Shown here: positions 16,151-25,183 of the stretch, piece by piece | Layout of the letters: each line of letters opens with the position of its first letter | Numbering within the stretch: position 1 is the stretch's first letter | Source: Cyclobacteriaceae bacterium | GTDB lineage: Bacteria > Bacteroidota > Bacteroidia > Cytophagales > Cyclobacteriaceae | DNA length: 25,969 nucleotides | Direction: 5' to 3' | Assembly (NCBI GenBank): GCA_021648745.1 | Contig: JAKISE010000039.1 | Coordinates: 1 to 25,969 of the forward strand | Translations under genes and position numbers: made by a program | Notes under the pieces: model-generated | The model's database searches: none | What the model was told of the DNA's origin: nothing | Seen by the model: the letters and a program-made list of their open reading frames with translations, nothing else

Positions 16151-16449
16151 TTATAGTAATAGTTCTTCTCTCAATTCATAATGCTCAGCATTTTCAGGAA
16201 CATAGGCTCTTTCATAATTTTCATTGGCAAAACTCTTTACGGCATCAAGTGAATCAAATTGAAGGATTTAAAAAAATCTACCTCATCTTTTCTATTTTTT
16301 ATAGTAATACTAACTTTTTCTAATCCAGACACTCCTTTCTTTTTTATAGTCGAAAATACCTCATTGATGAGCAATTCTTCACGTATAGGTGTATTTTCAA
16401 TTGTAGTGCAGCCTTTCCAAGTACGAATAATTTTCGATTTTCTACTCAT
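16151..16449 (-). pseudogene. Antibiotic-biosynthesis-monooxygenase-like protein, frameshifted
   Basis: The first frame (from ATG at 16449) reads SKIIRTWKGCTTIENTPIRE and on to KDEVDFF, then runs off-family to a stop near 16237. The other frame then gives ILQFDSLDAVKSFANENYER and on to EELLL with a stop at 16151-16153. Together they match the ABM-like dimeric alpha/beta-barrel family of about 100 residues. One base is missing in the T7A3 run near 16269-16280. A programmed -1 slip at the T7 run is unlikely, because it reads TAA at once. It is either a recent pseudogene or a homopolymer sequencing error. It is on the same strand as the ABC/M1 gene, 58 bp downstream of it. Confidence 0.75.
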
Positions 16450-16507
16450 TTTCTATAATTGTTACCAACTACTTGATAAAGATATACTACTAAATACTCA
16501 CCTGTAA

Positions 16508-19500
16508 TCATATCTCTCTTCGGTTATCATCCGAATTAGTATCAATCAACTTATTATAAGGATCAATTCCAACCTCTGTGGGCTTTTGATCTACGATAAT
16601 GGTTATTTTATTATTGATTTCGGTGATCTTATGCTTTTTAAGGTAGAGTTCAATCTCTTCCTTTCCTCCATCTTTATCCTCTTTTTCCCCAAATATGCCA
16701 ATGTCAATGTAATCGGCAAGGAGCACGGAGTATTCAGGCTTTCTCATTTTTTCGGTCTTATACGAAATGGAATCAGCTCCATCTTCAGCAAAATACCGCT
16801 TTCCTTTTTCGTTATTCCGGTATTTGCTCACATTAAACTCAATATCAACCTGATATTTTCCATTATCTAGCTCTGTTGAGCTAACTTCCACAATTCGGTT
16901 TTTATAGAGGGTAATAGTCTCAAACATATCTTTAATTACATACTGCAAGGAGTCTGGGGTGACTTCTCTAATATAATCTACCATTTCGATGGTAGTGGTG
17001 TATGGAGGTTCTTGAAATCTAACTTTATTGATATATCGTTTTAATGCCATATTTAAACTGTCCTCACCTATATAGTCGCTTAAGGCATAAAATACCAGCG
17101 ATCCTTTTTGATATCTAATATAGCCTTGTCCATCATTATACATTAAGGCATTTTCTCTCTTGGACTCTGTTGTTCTCTGTAGTAAATATTTATCAAGCGC
17201 ATCTTTTAAGAACTTACGCATTTTACCAGCACCATGTTGGTGTTCCAGCACTTTTAATGATACATATTCAGATAGGCTCTCTGATAGCATTGTAGCACCC
17301 AGCACATCAGCACCAATTACTTGGTGCGCCCACCATTGGTGCGCAACTTCATGCACAGTAATTGCGAAAGGGTAATCTACGCCTCCTTCTTTACTATCAT
17401 CCACATCGGCAATAAACCCAATTCCTTCCGAAAAGGGAATGGTATTAGGAAATGATTGTGCACCACCACCGCTTGTTCTTGGAAACTCAATAATCCTAAC
17501 TTGACGGTGCTGGTAAGGAGAGAAATATGTTGAATTATAATCCAATGAAGCCTTAATGCCTTTAAAAAATCGATCTAGATTATATTCATGCCCTTTATGA
17601 TAATAAATCTCTAAATTAACATCATTCCACTTATCCTTAACTACCTCATACCGAGCTGAATTGAACGCATAAAAGTTTAGGATTTTACTATCCATTTTAT
17701 AATGGAAATACCTTCGGCCATTCTCAACCCATTCTTTTTGCAAATAGCCCGGTGCTATGGCAATTTGGTCTTCAGAAGTACTTACAGTTGCCTCAAAATT
17801 AACCCAATCAGCATCATTAGCAATGTAGGTATTGCCTAGTGCAGTAGTGTCGGAAGGTGGAGGTTTTAATGCATTTTTAGGCAAATCATACTTTTTACGA
17901 GTTTCATCGTCCTTCATTTCTCCACCACTTGAATACCCTAGTGAAGGAAATAGTTCCATGTTATTTATAAAGGTACCATTGCCTATAACCGGTGAATGCT
18001 TTCTTAAAAATGTATTGGCCTTATTATGAACTGTAAAAGTTAAAATCAAACTATCACCGGGATTTAAAGGTTTCCTTAATTGATAAATATCAAAATTATA
18101 AACGGAGTCTTCCATCACTAAACTTGTTGGCTTGCTAAATTCAAACGTACTTGGGTAGTCATTATGATTCAGAAAAATACTATCAATGGCTTTGCTTGAT
18201 TTATTTACCATTAAATACGTTCCATCGGCATCAAAGTTGAGCTTCTTGGGGTAAATGTTTACATTGGTTTTTACCGCTATTATTCTTGGTTGAATGGCAT
18301 GTTCATAACGCTTATACTTCTTTTCCCACTCTACTTGCTGTTTCTCTTGCTCGTTGCTGGATATGCGCTCGTTTAAGAAATTATTCTCGTAATAAATTCT
18401 AAACCCTAGGGAAAGGAACGCAATAAAGAATACCGTAAAACCAACTAATGAAGCTCCTTTAAATCGTGATTTAGCAATTTGTAGTCTTTCTTTAACTGAG
18501 TGGGGTACACCTCGCACCCAAAATAAACCGGCAATTATTAAAAGTGTACTACCTGCTAAAATCCAATAAGATTTATACACTAAGTAATTGGTTATTGAGC
18601 TTCCGTACCCATTCATATCGGAGTAAGCATAACCTGTCCCTTGGTTATATTTGAACACAGATTGCTCAATGCCTATTTGAGATAAAAATGGAATGCCAAT
18701 TGAAATCACAAGCAACACAAATAAACCCAAATATGGATTTCTAATTAAGGTTTGTATAAATAAGGCCATTAGGGCCCAAACTACAAAGTGAATGAATTTA
18801 AGCCCATAGAGCTCAAATAGATAATGGCCAATTTCAAATTTATAATAGCCATTATATACTTGTATCAATATTCCTCCAATTAGAATTACCAATAGTAATA
18901 CCAATTGCATTTTTAATAATGCTATTAATTTTGATACTAATAAAGCCCAGTTAGGAATAGGAGTAACATCTATTAAATGATCCACTCTAGCAATATTGCC
19001 CCTATGCACAAGCATTCCTGCATATAAAAAGGTGGTGATGTTAATAAAGAGTGAGAAACTATTGCCTGGGATAAGGAGGATTTGCCAGGTAACCGGTAAG
19101 GTTTTCGTACCAAAAATTTCACCAAGAACCAAAGCCGTTATTAAAATAAACATAAGCCCAACCAGCACTATGCTTAAGAATGGCCAACTGGTAACAATAT
19201 ATTTAAAATCAACATTTGATAGTCTCCAAGTAGTTTTAAGGTGTTGAAGAAAGGTGAAATTAAAATTAACCTTTGGTAAAATTACCCGAGTAATTCCACC
19301 AAAGTTCTGCTTGGTACTACGCTCTCCTTTTGTTTTTCTAAAACTAAACGAAATCGCATTTTGGGAGAATGTAAAAAACTTATAAACGAAACCGAAGATA
19401 AGAGAAGAGCCCCCAAGCCATAGTAATCTGTTATATAAGATAACTCCCTTAACAGGTAGTAGCTGCTCGTTTTGCTCGGCAACCGTCCAATATTTTGTGT

Positions 19501-20167
19501 AAAAATTAGCAGCACCACCGCCAAATGGGTCTAATAATGCAGAAATGTATCTATAATCAGAATCCGCCAGCAGATTTTCTACGATGCCTTGTACTAACAT
19601 AAATAATACAACTGTGATAAACCCCGCTGCTATATTTCTTGAAAACGTTACAACAGCAAATACAATAGCGCCAAATAATAAAATATTAGGAATAATATAA
19701 ACGGTGTAAGCTTGGAGGTAAGCCATTAGGTTTAAGCCGCCTACAATATCTTCATTAGTGCCAGGCAGCCTATAACCAATCATCATAGCCAGACTCACAG
19801 AAAATACTATAATGAGGACTATTAGAATTGAGCTAAAAAATTTAGCTAGTAAATAATCTGCTTTGGTAAAAGGATAGGAGTATAAAATAGTATGCATTTC
19901 ACTCTTAAAATCCCTATAAATAGAAGCTCCTATTATGGACGGGAAAAGGAAAAATATAAAAACCGTGATACCGTTAATAAATGCATTAATGGCAATAGGG
20001 GAGTTTACGATTTTTGAAGACCCTGTAGTCGTAGTTAAAAAATCGAATGCTCCGGCTGCACTAGCTGCAATAAAGAGGGCAAGGAAAAAGAAAATGCCTA
20101 AATAAATATAAAAGCTTGGTTGTTTAAACCAGTACTTCAGCTCTTGTTTAAATATAGTAAGAAACAT
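16508..20167 (-). CDS. ABC-2 type permease fused to M1-family aminopeptidase
   Basis: This is a 1219-residue inner-membrane protein. Residues 1 to about 570 hold two ABC-2 permease-like halves with about a dozen transmembrane helices (the first at about 17-38, VGLMFILITALVLG near 335), and one more helix lies at about 575-595. The remainder is an extracytoplasmic M1 metallopeptidase domain. The zinc site is HEVAH (His939, Glu940, His943) with Glu963 in LSESLSEY. The spacing is 19 residues between the second His and Glu, one more than in classical M1 enzymes. GGAQSFPNTIPFSEG upstream is in the position of the GAMEN exopeptidase motif. The ATPase gene lies 30 bp upstream. The fused class is known in Bacteroidota; its substrate is not. 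Confidence 0.92.
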   Translation of the reverse strand: MFLTIFKQELKYWFKQPSFYIYLGIFFFLALFIAASAAGAFDFLTTTTGSSKIVNSPIAINAFINGITVFIFFLFPSIIGASIYRDFKSEMHTILYSYPFTKADYLLAKFFSSILIVLIIVFSVSLAMMIGYRLPGTNEDIVGGLNLMAYLQAYTVYIIPNILLFGAIVFAVVTFSRNIAAGFITVVLFMLVQGIVENLLADSDYRYISALLDPFGGGAANFYTKYWTVAEQNEQLLPVKGVILYNRLLWLGGSSLIFGFVYKFFTFSQNAISFSFRKTKGERSTKQNFGGITRVILPKVNFNFTFLQHLKTTWRLSNVDFKYIVTSWPFLSIVLVGLMFILITALVLGEIFGTKTLPVTWQILLIPGNSFSLFINITTFLYAGMLVHRGNIARVDHLIDVTPIPNWALLVSKLIALLKMQLVLLLVILIGGILIQVYNGYYKFEIGHYLFELYGLKFIHFVVWALMALFIQTLIRNPYLGLFVLLVISIGIPFLSQIGIEQSVFKYNQGTGYAYSDMNGYGSSITNYLVYKSYWILAGSTLLIIAGLFWVRGVPHSVKERLQIAKSRFKGASLVGFTVFFIAFLSLGFRIYYENNFLNERISSNEQEKQQVEWEKKYKRYEHAIQPRIIAVKTNVNIYPKKLNFDADGTYLMVNKSSKAIDSIFLNHNDYPSTFEFSKPTSLVMEDSVYNFDIYQLRKPLNPGDSLILTFTVHNKANTFLRKHSPVIGNGTFINNMELFPSLGYSSGGEMKDDETRKKYDLPKNALKPPPSDTTALGNTYIANDADWVNFEATVSTSEDQIAIAPGYLQKEWVENGRRYFHYKMDSKILNFYAFNSARYEVVKDKWNDVNLEIYYHKGHEYNLDRFFKGIKASLDYNSTYFSPYQHRQVRIIEFPRTSGGGAQSFPNTIPFSEGIGFIADVDDSKEGGVDYPFAITVHEVAHQWWAHQVIGADVLGATMLSESLSEYVSLKVLEHQHGAGKMRKFLKDALDKYLLQRTTESKRENALMYNDGQGYIRYQKGSLVFYALSDYIGEDSLNMALKRYINKVRFQEPPYTTTIEMVDYIREVTPDSLQYVIKDMFETITLYKNRIVEVSSTELDNGKYQVDIEFNVSKYRNNEKGKRYFAEDGADSISYKTEKMRKPEYSVLLADYIDIGIFGEKEDKDGGKEEIELYLKKHKITEINNKITIIVDQKPTEVGIDPYNKLIDTNSDDNRREI

Positions 20168-20196
20168 AGTGTTGTGTTAGATGAATTGGTTAATGA

Positions 20197-21099
20197 TTAG
20201 GCTTCAACGGCTTGGTCCGCCTTTAAAGCAATAAAATACACATCATCTAATTGCGGAGGAGCTGATATAAAACCTTCTGCCATAGCGCCTTCGTTAGGTT
20301 TATTTAAAGAGTGCACTCGTATGTTTAAGGTGTTATCGGGGTTATAATTGGAGGAAAGCACGTTGAAACTGGCTTCATGAGATTCCAAATCGTCACGCTC
20401 AATCACTTTAGTCCATATTTGCCCTTCAATCTCTTTAGTGGCTTCTTGGGGGGTAGTGTGTTTTAATATTCTACCCCCATTTAATATGGCCATTTTATTA
20501 CAAAGCTCTTTTACATCATCTACAATATGCGTAGAAAAAATAACCGTACAATTGGTGCCTACCTCACGTAGTACATTTAAAAAACGATTTCGTTCAGCTG
20601 GGTCTAAGCCTGCTGTGGGTTCATCTACAATTATTAATTTAGGGGAGTTTAATAGTAACTGTGCAATGCCAAAACGTTGCTTCATGCCACCTGAGTAGCC
20701 TGCAACGTATTTTTTACGTACATCATATAGGTTGGTAATCTCTAATACTTCTTTTACAATTTTAGCTCGATCAGTTTTAGAACCAATTCCTTTAAGTGTT
20801 GCAAAGTAATCTAATAAATCTTCTGCTGACATTTTGGGGTAAACACCAAAGGTTTGAGGGAGATAACCTAACAACTTGCGTAGTTCCATCTTATCTTCCA
20901 ACACATTAATATCACCAAAAGTAATTGTGCCAGAATCAGGACTTTGCAGAGTTGCAATGGTTCGCATAAGCGAAGATTTACCTGCCCCATTCGGGCCTAG
21001 AAGCCCGAACATTCCAGCACCTATTTCTAGGTCAAGGTTGTCGATGGCTTTAACACCATTTTTGTAAGTTTTTGTTAAGTTTTGGATAATTAGTTGCAT
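20197..21099 (-). CDS. ABC transporter ATP-binding protein
   Basis: The 300-residue ATPase of an ABC-2 type transporter has Walker A GPNGAGKS (35-42), Q-loop YLPQTFGVYP (about 79-88), signature YSGGMKQRFG (135-144), Walker B LIIVDEP (155-161) and a switch His in FSTHIVDDV. A C-terminal regulatory extension follows from about residue 215. It is the first gene of a two-gene operon, 30 bp ahead of the permease/M1 fusion, and so probably powers it. No confident promoter was found in the AT-rich DNA upstream. Confidence 0.94.
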   Translation of the reverse strand: MQLIIQNLTKTYKNGVKAIDNLDLEIGAGMFGLLGPNGAGKSSLMRTIATLQSPDSGTITFGDINVLEDKMELRKLLGYLPQTFGVYPKMSAEDLLDYFATLKGIGSKTDRAKIVKEVLEITNLYDVRKKYVAGYSGGMKQRFGIAQLLLNSPKLIIVDEPTAGLDPAERNRFLNVLREVGTNCTVIFSTHIVDDVKELCNKMAILNGGRILKHTTPQEATKEIEGQIWTKVIERDDLESHEASFNVLSSNYNPDNTLNIRVHSLNKPNEGAMAEGFISAPPQLDDVYFIALKADQAVEA

Positions 21100-21477
21100 A
21101 CAAAATGTTGGTTTTTATAATAATTTCACAAGATAACAATCTTATTTTTATATTCTAAGCAAAAAGCAAATTCTGTGTTAAATGGTATGGTGCAAAAGCA
21201 AACAATAGATGTTTTACTATTACTGATGTTCGACCAAAAACGTTTGCTCTCCCGCAGATTCCGCAGATTGATTGATATAGATTAGTAATAGCTCTATTGC
21301 TAAAAGTGGTAGTTTAAAGTCAGCATAAACTTATAAAATACAAGCTTTTGTATCACTTTTTGTTGGCAATTACAGGTTCTAAATTTTTAAAGTAAGAAGT
21401 AATTGGCGAAAAAAATATTTATATCGCAAGACAAACCGCGCTAAAGTATGAACTAAAATCAAAACCTTGGAAACTCT
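21100..21477. other. Intergenic region, no gene seen
   Basis: This AT-rich stretch has no convincing reading frame. The only structures noted are a perfect 9-bp tandem duplication (CCGCAGATT, 21252-21269) and a short hairpin (ATACAA-GCTT-TTGTAT, near 21337-21352). Confidence 0.6.
21252..21269 (+). repeat. 9-bp tandem repeat
   Basis: CCGCAGATT is repeated twice without a gap. Similar GCAGATT repeats are familiar from intergenic DNA of Bacteroidota; no function is known. Confidence 0.7.
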
Positions 21478-21612
21478 GATGTCCACCTCTTAGATGCCAA
21501 ACATTATATACAGGAAGAATATCCGGCCAAAATAAATAAATTGGCTTTAGAATTTCTAGAAAAAGTTAATCAACCTATCTTAGGCGCAAGCAAAGCAATT
21601 AAAAGTTTTTAG
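21478..21612 (+). pseudogene. Remnant of an alpha/beta-hydrolase C-terminus
   Basis: The frame reads DVHLLDAKHYIQEEYPAKIN, then KLALEFLEKV and a stop at 21610-21612. The block HLLDA-HYIQEE-P resembles the catalytic-His region that ends many haloalkane-dehalogenase-like alpha/beta hydrolases (HxxQEExP). No start codon or upstream body of the protein is present: the frame is closed by a stop just upstream (21454-21456). It appears to be a gene fragment. Confidence 0.45.
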
Positions 21613-21774
21613 GGCGGGTTTTCTTTTCTTTATTACCCAAATTTTATTTCTTACAGTATGGTAGTGCTCTTTTGGCATTTTTGGCAGGAGGGGAGGCCAG
21701 TGGGAATGGCAAATGTGTACGGCTAATTGGAATTAAATATTTCTCTAATCATTGCACATAATCTACAAATTTAA
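21613..21774. other. Intergenic region, nothing recognised
   Basis: It begins GC-rich for this window (GGCGGGTTTTC), contains a G-rich patch near 21686-21705, and has no supported gene or site. Confidence 0.5.
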
Positions 21775-22101
21775 TTGGTGCGTAAGAATAGCAATGGCAT
21801 CCTTTTTTGTTTTTACAATAGTATACAGAGGATAGCCTTACCACATTTGATTGCCGTAGCTTTTGCAAATGATTATGAGGGCACGCTGATAAGATTCATA
21901 TTAACCATAATTATAGACAAAAAAAACAGTGTGTTTTTTGCCATCGAAGAGGTAAAAATTCAAATTCAAATAAAAAAGCTATCTTTGCAATTCCTTTCAG
22001 CGAATAGTTTTTCACCGATACAATTTTCCCAAGTTATCAAAGAAGGCAAAACACTGCCAAATACGGTGATTATTCCAGAAAAGTCAATTTATGGGACTTA
22101 G
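21775..22101 (+). CDS. Hypothetical protein, doubtful
   Basis: This 108-codon frame begins with TTG followed by GTG, with no good ribosome-binding site and no recognised family. It contains a hydrophobic stretch (about 37-47, LIRFILTIIID) and a plausible soluble C-terminus (KEGKTLPNTVIIPEKSIYGT). It lies between a gene fragment and the PhnW-like gene. It may be a decayed gene or chance. Confidence 0.25.
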   Translation: MVRKNSNGILFCFYNSIQRIALPHLIAVAFANDYEGTLIRFILTIIIDKKNSVFFAIEEVKIQIQIKKLSLQFLSANSFSPIQFSQVIKEGKTLPNTVIIPEKSIYGT

Positions 22102-22189
22102 AGTATAACCTGATTAAGGTTTTATAGTTTCGAAGTCAGTTAATACATTTTCTAAAATAATGCCAATCATTATTCTTTGCTGAGAAACA

Positions 22190-23392
22190 ATGGGTTTAGA
22201 TTGGTCGCAAAAAAATATGAATGAATTCATTAGTATACAAAGCAGCAAGAGGAATTTGCTTTTTACACCCGGCCCTGTAAATGTGGAAGAAAGTGTAAGA
22301 AAAGCAATTGCTCGCGAAGATATTTGTCATAGGGAAAAAGACTTTGAACGCTTATTATTAAGCATAGAAAATAAGATTCTTCAACTCTTCGAAATAAAAC
22401 AAAAGGATAACTACAGGGCTGTTGTAATTACGGGATCAGGAACATCAGCAAATGAGTCAATTCTTTCCTCGGTAGTAGGAGATAAAAAACTTCTTATAGT
22501 ATCCAATGGTGAATTTGGTGAACGGTTATTAGAAATTTCTAACATTTATAATAAAAATACATTCCATCTTTCATTCCCATGGGGCGAATTATTAGATGAA
22601 CGTGCTATTGAAAAATATGTACTGGAAAATAAAATAGAAGTGGTTGCTATGGTACACCACGAAACAAGCTCAGGTATGTTGAACCCTTTGAAATCGTTGG
22701 GTAGCATTTTTAAAAGCTTAAATGTGAAATTTATCGTTGACTGCGTAAGTAGCGCAGGAGCCGAACCAATAAATCTGGAAGCCAATCATATTGCTTTTTG
22801 TTCCAGCTCTAGCTCCAAAGCTATTGGTTCATACCCAGGCTTATCATTTGTGGTTGGCAAAAAAAGCGAATTTGAAGAGTTAAAAAAAATCCCAGCAAAA
22901 ACGGTATACTTAAACCTTTATAAATTTTATCGTTTTATAACCGAATTTACACAAACACCCAACACGCCTGCAGTACCACTGTTTTATGCTTTAGAACAAA
23001 CGTTAGCTAATATTTTAATTGAGGGTGCGTTAAATAGATACAATTCCTTATTAACCAAGGCAAATCTTCTAAGAAAAGGAATGACGACTTTAGGCTTGCA
23101 TTTTTTAATTGCACAGCAAAATATGTGTTCTATTTTAACTACGGTTAAAATACCATCACATGTGGCAGTTAAAGAATTAAGACTGCTTTTGGCAAAAAAA
23201 TCGATTATTATTTATGAAGGAAAAGGATGCTTTAAAAACAAAGTATTTCAAGTAGGAAATATTGGAGATTTATCCTTCGAGGATATTAACTACTTTTTAA
23301 TTTCCCTGAAGGAGGTTTTGCAAAGTTTGGCAATAAAACCATCCATTGTTAAGATTGAAAACAAAAAAAGAGATTTACTTTTATCCTACTAA
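22190..23392 (+). CDS. phnW: PLP-dependent class V aminotransferase, PhnW-like (2-aminoethylphosphonate transaminase)
   Basis: The 400-residue fold-type I aminotransferase resembles 2-aminoethylphosphonate:pyruvate transaminase. The N-terminus has the family block LLFTPGPVNV (about 24-33), followed by CHREKDFE and the cofactor loop ITGSGTSANE. The PLP aspartate is in FIVDCVSSAGAEPI, and the Schiff-base Lys is residue 210 in SSSSSKAIGSYPGLSFV, matching the SSxNKCxxGxPGxxFV pattern of PhnW. Met10 (22217) is an alternative start closer to family length. The next gene starts 3 nt after the stop. With a CDP-alcohol transferase and a nucleotidyltransferase downstream, a role in making aminoethylphosphonate is more likely than degrading it. 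Other class V enzymes (Ser/Ala-glyoxylate) cannot be excluded. Confidence 0.82.
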   Translation: MGLDWSQKNMNEFISIQSSKRNLLFTPGPVNVEESVRKAIAREDICHREKDFERLLLSIENKILQLFEIKQKDNYRAVVITGSGTSANESILSSVVGDKKLLIVSNGEFGERLLEISNIYNKNTFHLSFPWGELLDERAIEKYVLENKIEVVAMVHHETSSGMLNPLKSLGSIFKSLNVKFIVDCVSSAGAEPINLEANHIAFCSSSSSKAIGSYPGLSFVVGKKSEFEELKKIPAKTVYLNLYKFYRFITEFTQTPNTPAVPLFYALEQTLANILIEGALNRYNSLLTKANLLRKGMTTLGLHFLIAQQNMCSILTTVKIPSHVAVKELRLLLAKKSIIIYEGKGCFKNKVFQVGNIGDLSFEDINYFLISLKEVLQSLAIKPSIVKIENKKRDLLLSY

Positions 23393-23395
23393 CTA

Positions 23396-24193
23396 ATGAG
23401 TCATAAAGCTATAGAGCAGAAAAATGTAATTGAGCCCCCATATTATAGCAACTGGGGCGATTTATTCCTACCTAAAGTAGCCAACTTTATCCTACCTGTT
23501 GCTTTAAAGTTTACCTGGCTTACTCCGAATGTGATAACATTGGTTTCTTTTGGCTTATATGTTTTGGGCTGCTTAATGATTTTTATTGACATTCCTTATC
23601 ATTTAATTTATACCGCTATTTTGTTACCTGTAGCCTATGTAGGCGATTGTCTTGACGGGCAAGTTGCAAGAACAAGGCAACTATCTTCAAACATTGGTAA
23701 CTACCTGGATAAGGTGGTAGATGTTTTAAAAATTTACATAATTACAATGTGCTTAGCTTATGCTGCCTACCTAAACACGCAGGATGTGCTGTACATTTAC
23801 CTTGGGTTCACCGCTTGTTTCGGTTTCAATTTTAGATATTACATTAAATTAGAAACAATTTTTAGCCAAATAAATTTGGATGCAAACTACCTTGCAAAAT
23901 GTAGTACTAAAAGAAAAGAACTCTATAAAGAAAAAGGAGAGCAATACAAAAAGCTTTCCGAAACATTTGGAGGCAAAATCAAATTGTTTTGGTTGAAAAA
24001 CAGATCAATATTTTGGGTTGATGAGGCCGAATTTGTTGTTTTTACAAGTGTTGCCGTCCTATTAAATGAAATTGAAGCGGTACTTTGGATTTTTGCAATT
24101 AGTCAGTCGTTAATTGCTATATGGCGATTATTTGAGAGGGGCTATCAAACTAATGTCGCAACTGAACAACTTTTGGAGCCAATGAGAAAATAA
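23396..24193 (+). CDS. CDP-alcohol phosphatidyltransferase family protein
   Basis: The 265-residue integral membrane enzyme transfers a phospho- or phosphono-alcohol moiety from a CDP/CMP-activated donor. The full family motif is present: Asp84-x2-Asp87-Gly88-x2-Ala91-Arg92-x8-Gly101-x3-Asp105-x3-Asp109 (GDCLDGQVAR and on to NYLDKVVD). Hydrophobic helices flank it (about 30-80 and 115-150), with more near the C-terminus (about 217-240). It begins 3 nt after the aminotransferase stop, so it is tightly co-expressed. In this context the likely donor is CMP-aminoethylphosphonate and the product a phosphonolipid; this is inference. Ethanolamine- or inositol-type substrates are alternatives. Confidence 0.9.
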   Translation: MSHKAIEQKNVIEPPYYSNWGDLFLPKVANFILPVALKFTWLTPNVITLVSFGLYVLGCLMIFIDIPYHLIYTAILLPVAYVGDCLDGQVARTRQLSSNIGNYLDKVVDVLKIYIITMCLAYAAYLNTQDVLYIYLGFTACFGFNFRYYIKLETIFSQINLDANYLAKCSTKRKELYKEKGEQYKKLSETFGGKIKLFWLKNRSIFWVDEAEFVVFTSVAVLLNEIEAVLWIFAISQSLIAIWRLFERGYQTNVATEQLLEPMRK

Positions 24194-24291
24194 TAAATCT
24201 GCCTAAACATAAAGAATAACAGACCTATCAATTATAGAAAATGCCCCACTTTAGGTAAAATACCAATAAATTATAAAGAACATATAACAAA

Positions 24292-25029
24292 ATGACTAAA
24301 GCAGTAATTTTAGCAGCAGGAGTAGGGTCAAGGATTAGACCATTAACAGATAATTGTCCCAAAAGCCTTCTTGAAATTGGCGAAACTACTATTATGGAAC
24401 GCATGTTAACCAACATTCAAGCATGCGGAATTAATGAGGTTGTTATTGTTCTTGGGTATTTAAAAGAACAAATTAAAACTTTTGTAAAAGAGAATTTTCC
24501 TCACTTAACGGTCCATTTTATTACTAATACATTGTATGAAAGTACCAATACTGGGTATTCGTTAATGCTTACAAAAAAAATAATAGGAAACTCTGACTTT
24601 ATTAAATTTGATGCAGATGTGGTTTTTGATATAGCAATACTGGCTAATTTACTTAAAAGCGATTTGCCTAATTGTTTGTGCATAGATAAAAACATACAAC
24701 TTGATGCAGAAGAAATAAAAGTTATTGTAAATAAAGATAATAGGATTATTAAAGCCAGTAAAACGGTACTGCCAAAAGATGCAATAGGAGAGTCCATTGG
24801 TATTGAAAAGATAAGTTCGTCTACGGCTACTTTGTTATTTGAGACGCTCATTCAAATGATGAAAGACCCCAATAATCACCAAGATTATTATGAAGCCGCT
24901 TATGAAAATCTCATGGATAAGGATGTTCCTTTTCATGCGCTTGATATTACAGGTTTGTCATGGACCGAAATTGATACATTGGAAGATTTTGCTACTGCAG
25001 AAAAAATATTTGTATCAGATAGGGTCTAA
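24292..25029 (+). CDS. Nucleotidyltransferase (LicC/PntC-like cytidylyltransferase)
   Basis: This 245-residue protein has the sugar-phosphate nucleotidyltransferase fold. The N-terminal signature is AVILAAGVGSRIRPLT (4-19) with Lys24 in CPKSLLEIG. ESTNTGYSLML (about 84-94) resembles the substrate loop of LicC-type phosphocholine cytidylyltransferases. The metal-binding DAD is at 107-109, and the C-terminus has LSWTEIDTLEDFATAEKI. PntC-type enzymes activate 2-aminoethylphosphonate to CMP-AEP and are linked or fused to AEP transaminases, which fits its place after phnW and the CDP-alcohol transferase. It is 98 bp from the previous gene, with no terminator or clear promoter between. The exact substrate is inferred. 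Confidence 0.85.
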   Translation: MTKAVILAAGVGSRIRPLTDNCPKSLLEIGETTIMERMLTNIQACGINEVVIVLGYLKEQIKTFVKENFPHLTVHFITNTLYESTNTGYSLMLTKKIIGNSDFIKFDADVVFDIAILANLLKSDLPNCLCIDKNIQLDAEEIKVIVNKDNRIIKASKTVLPKDAIGESIGIEKISSSTATLLFETLIQMMKDPNNHQDYYEAAYENLMDKDVPFHALDITGLSWTEIDTLEDFATAEKIFVSDRV

Positions 25030-25183
25030 AGTACTCTCTAAGCCAGATGATTACATTTTTATAGATAATGAGCAAGGGGAGAGGTTTAAACACTTATCAA
25101 ATTGGGAGATTAAGGTATTTACTAAAGCTATTCCTGCATTGAGTAAGTATTCATTGGCTAATATGTTGCCTCAATTAGTCTAA
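25016..25183 (+). pseudogene. C-terminal fragment of an unrecognised protein
   Basis: A frame overlapping the end of the nucleotidyltransferase gene reads LSKPDDYIFIDNEQGERFKH and on to SLANMLPQLV, with a stop at 25181-25183. Its composition looks protein-like, but there is no start codon of its own after the preceding gene; the open frame extends back only within that gene in another frame. It could be a remnant joined by rearrangement. Family unknown. Confidence 0.3.

Noticed and set aside
16255..16285. Programmed -1 frameshift at the T7 run in the monooxygenase-like gene
   Set aside because: The heptamer T TTT TTT is in the right frame, but slipping by -1 gives TAA immediately, so it cannot join the two halves.
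22107..22130. Intrinsic terminator (AACCT-GATTA-AGGTT followed by TTATAG)
   Set aside because: The 5-bp stem is weak and there is no gene on the plus strand that clearly needs it.
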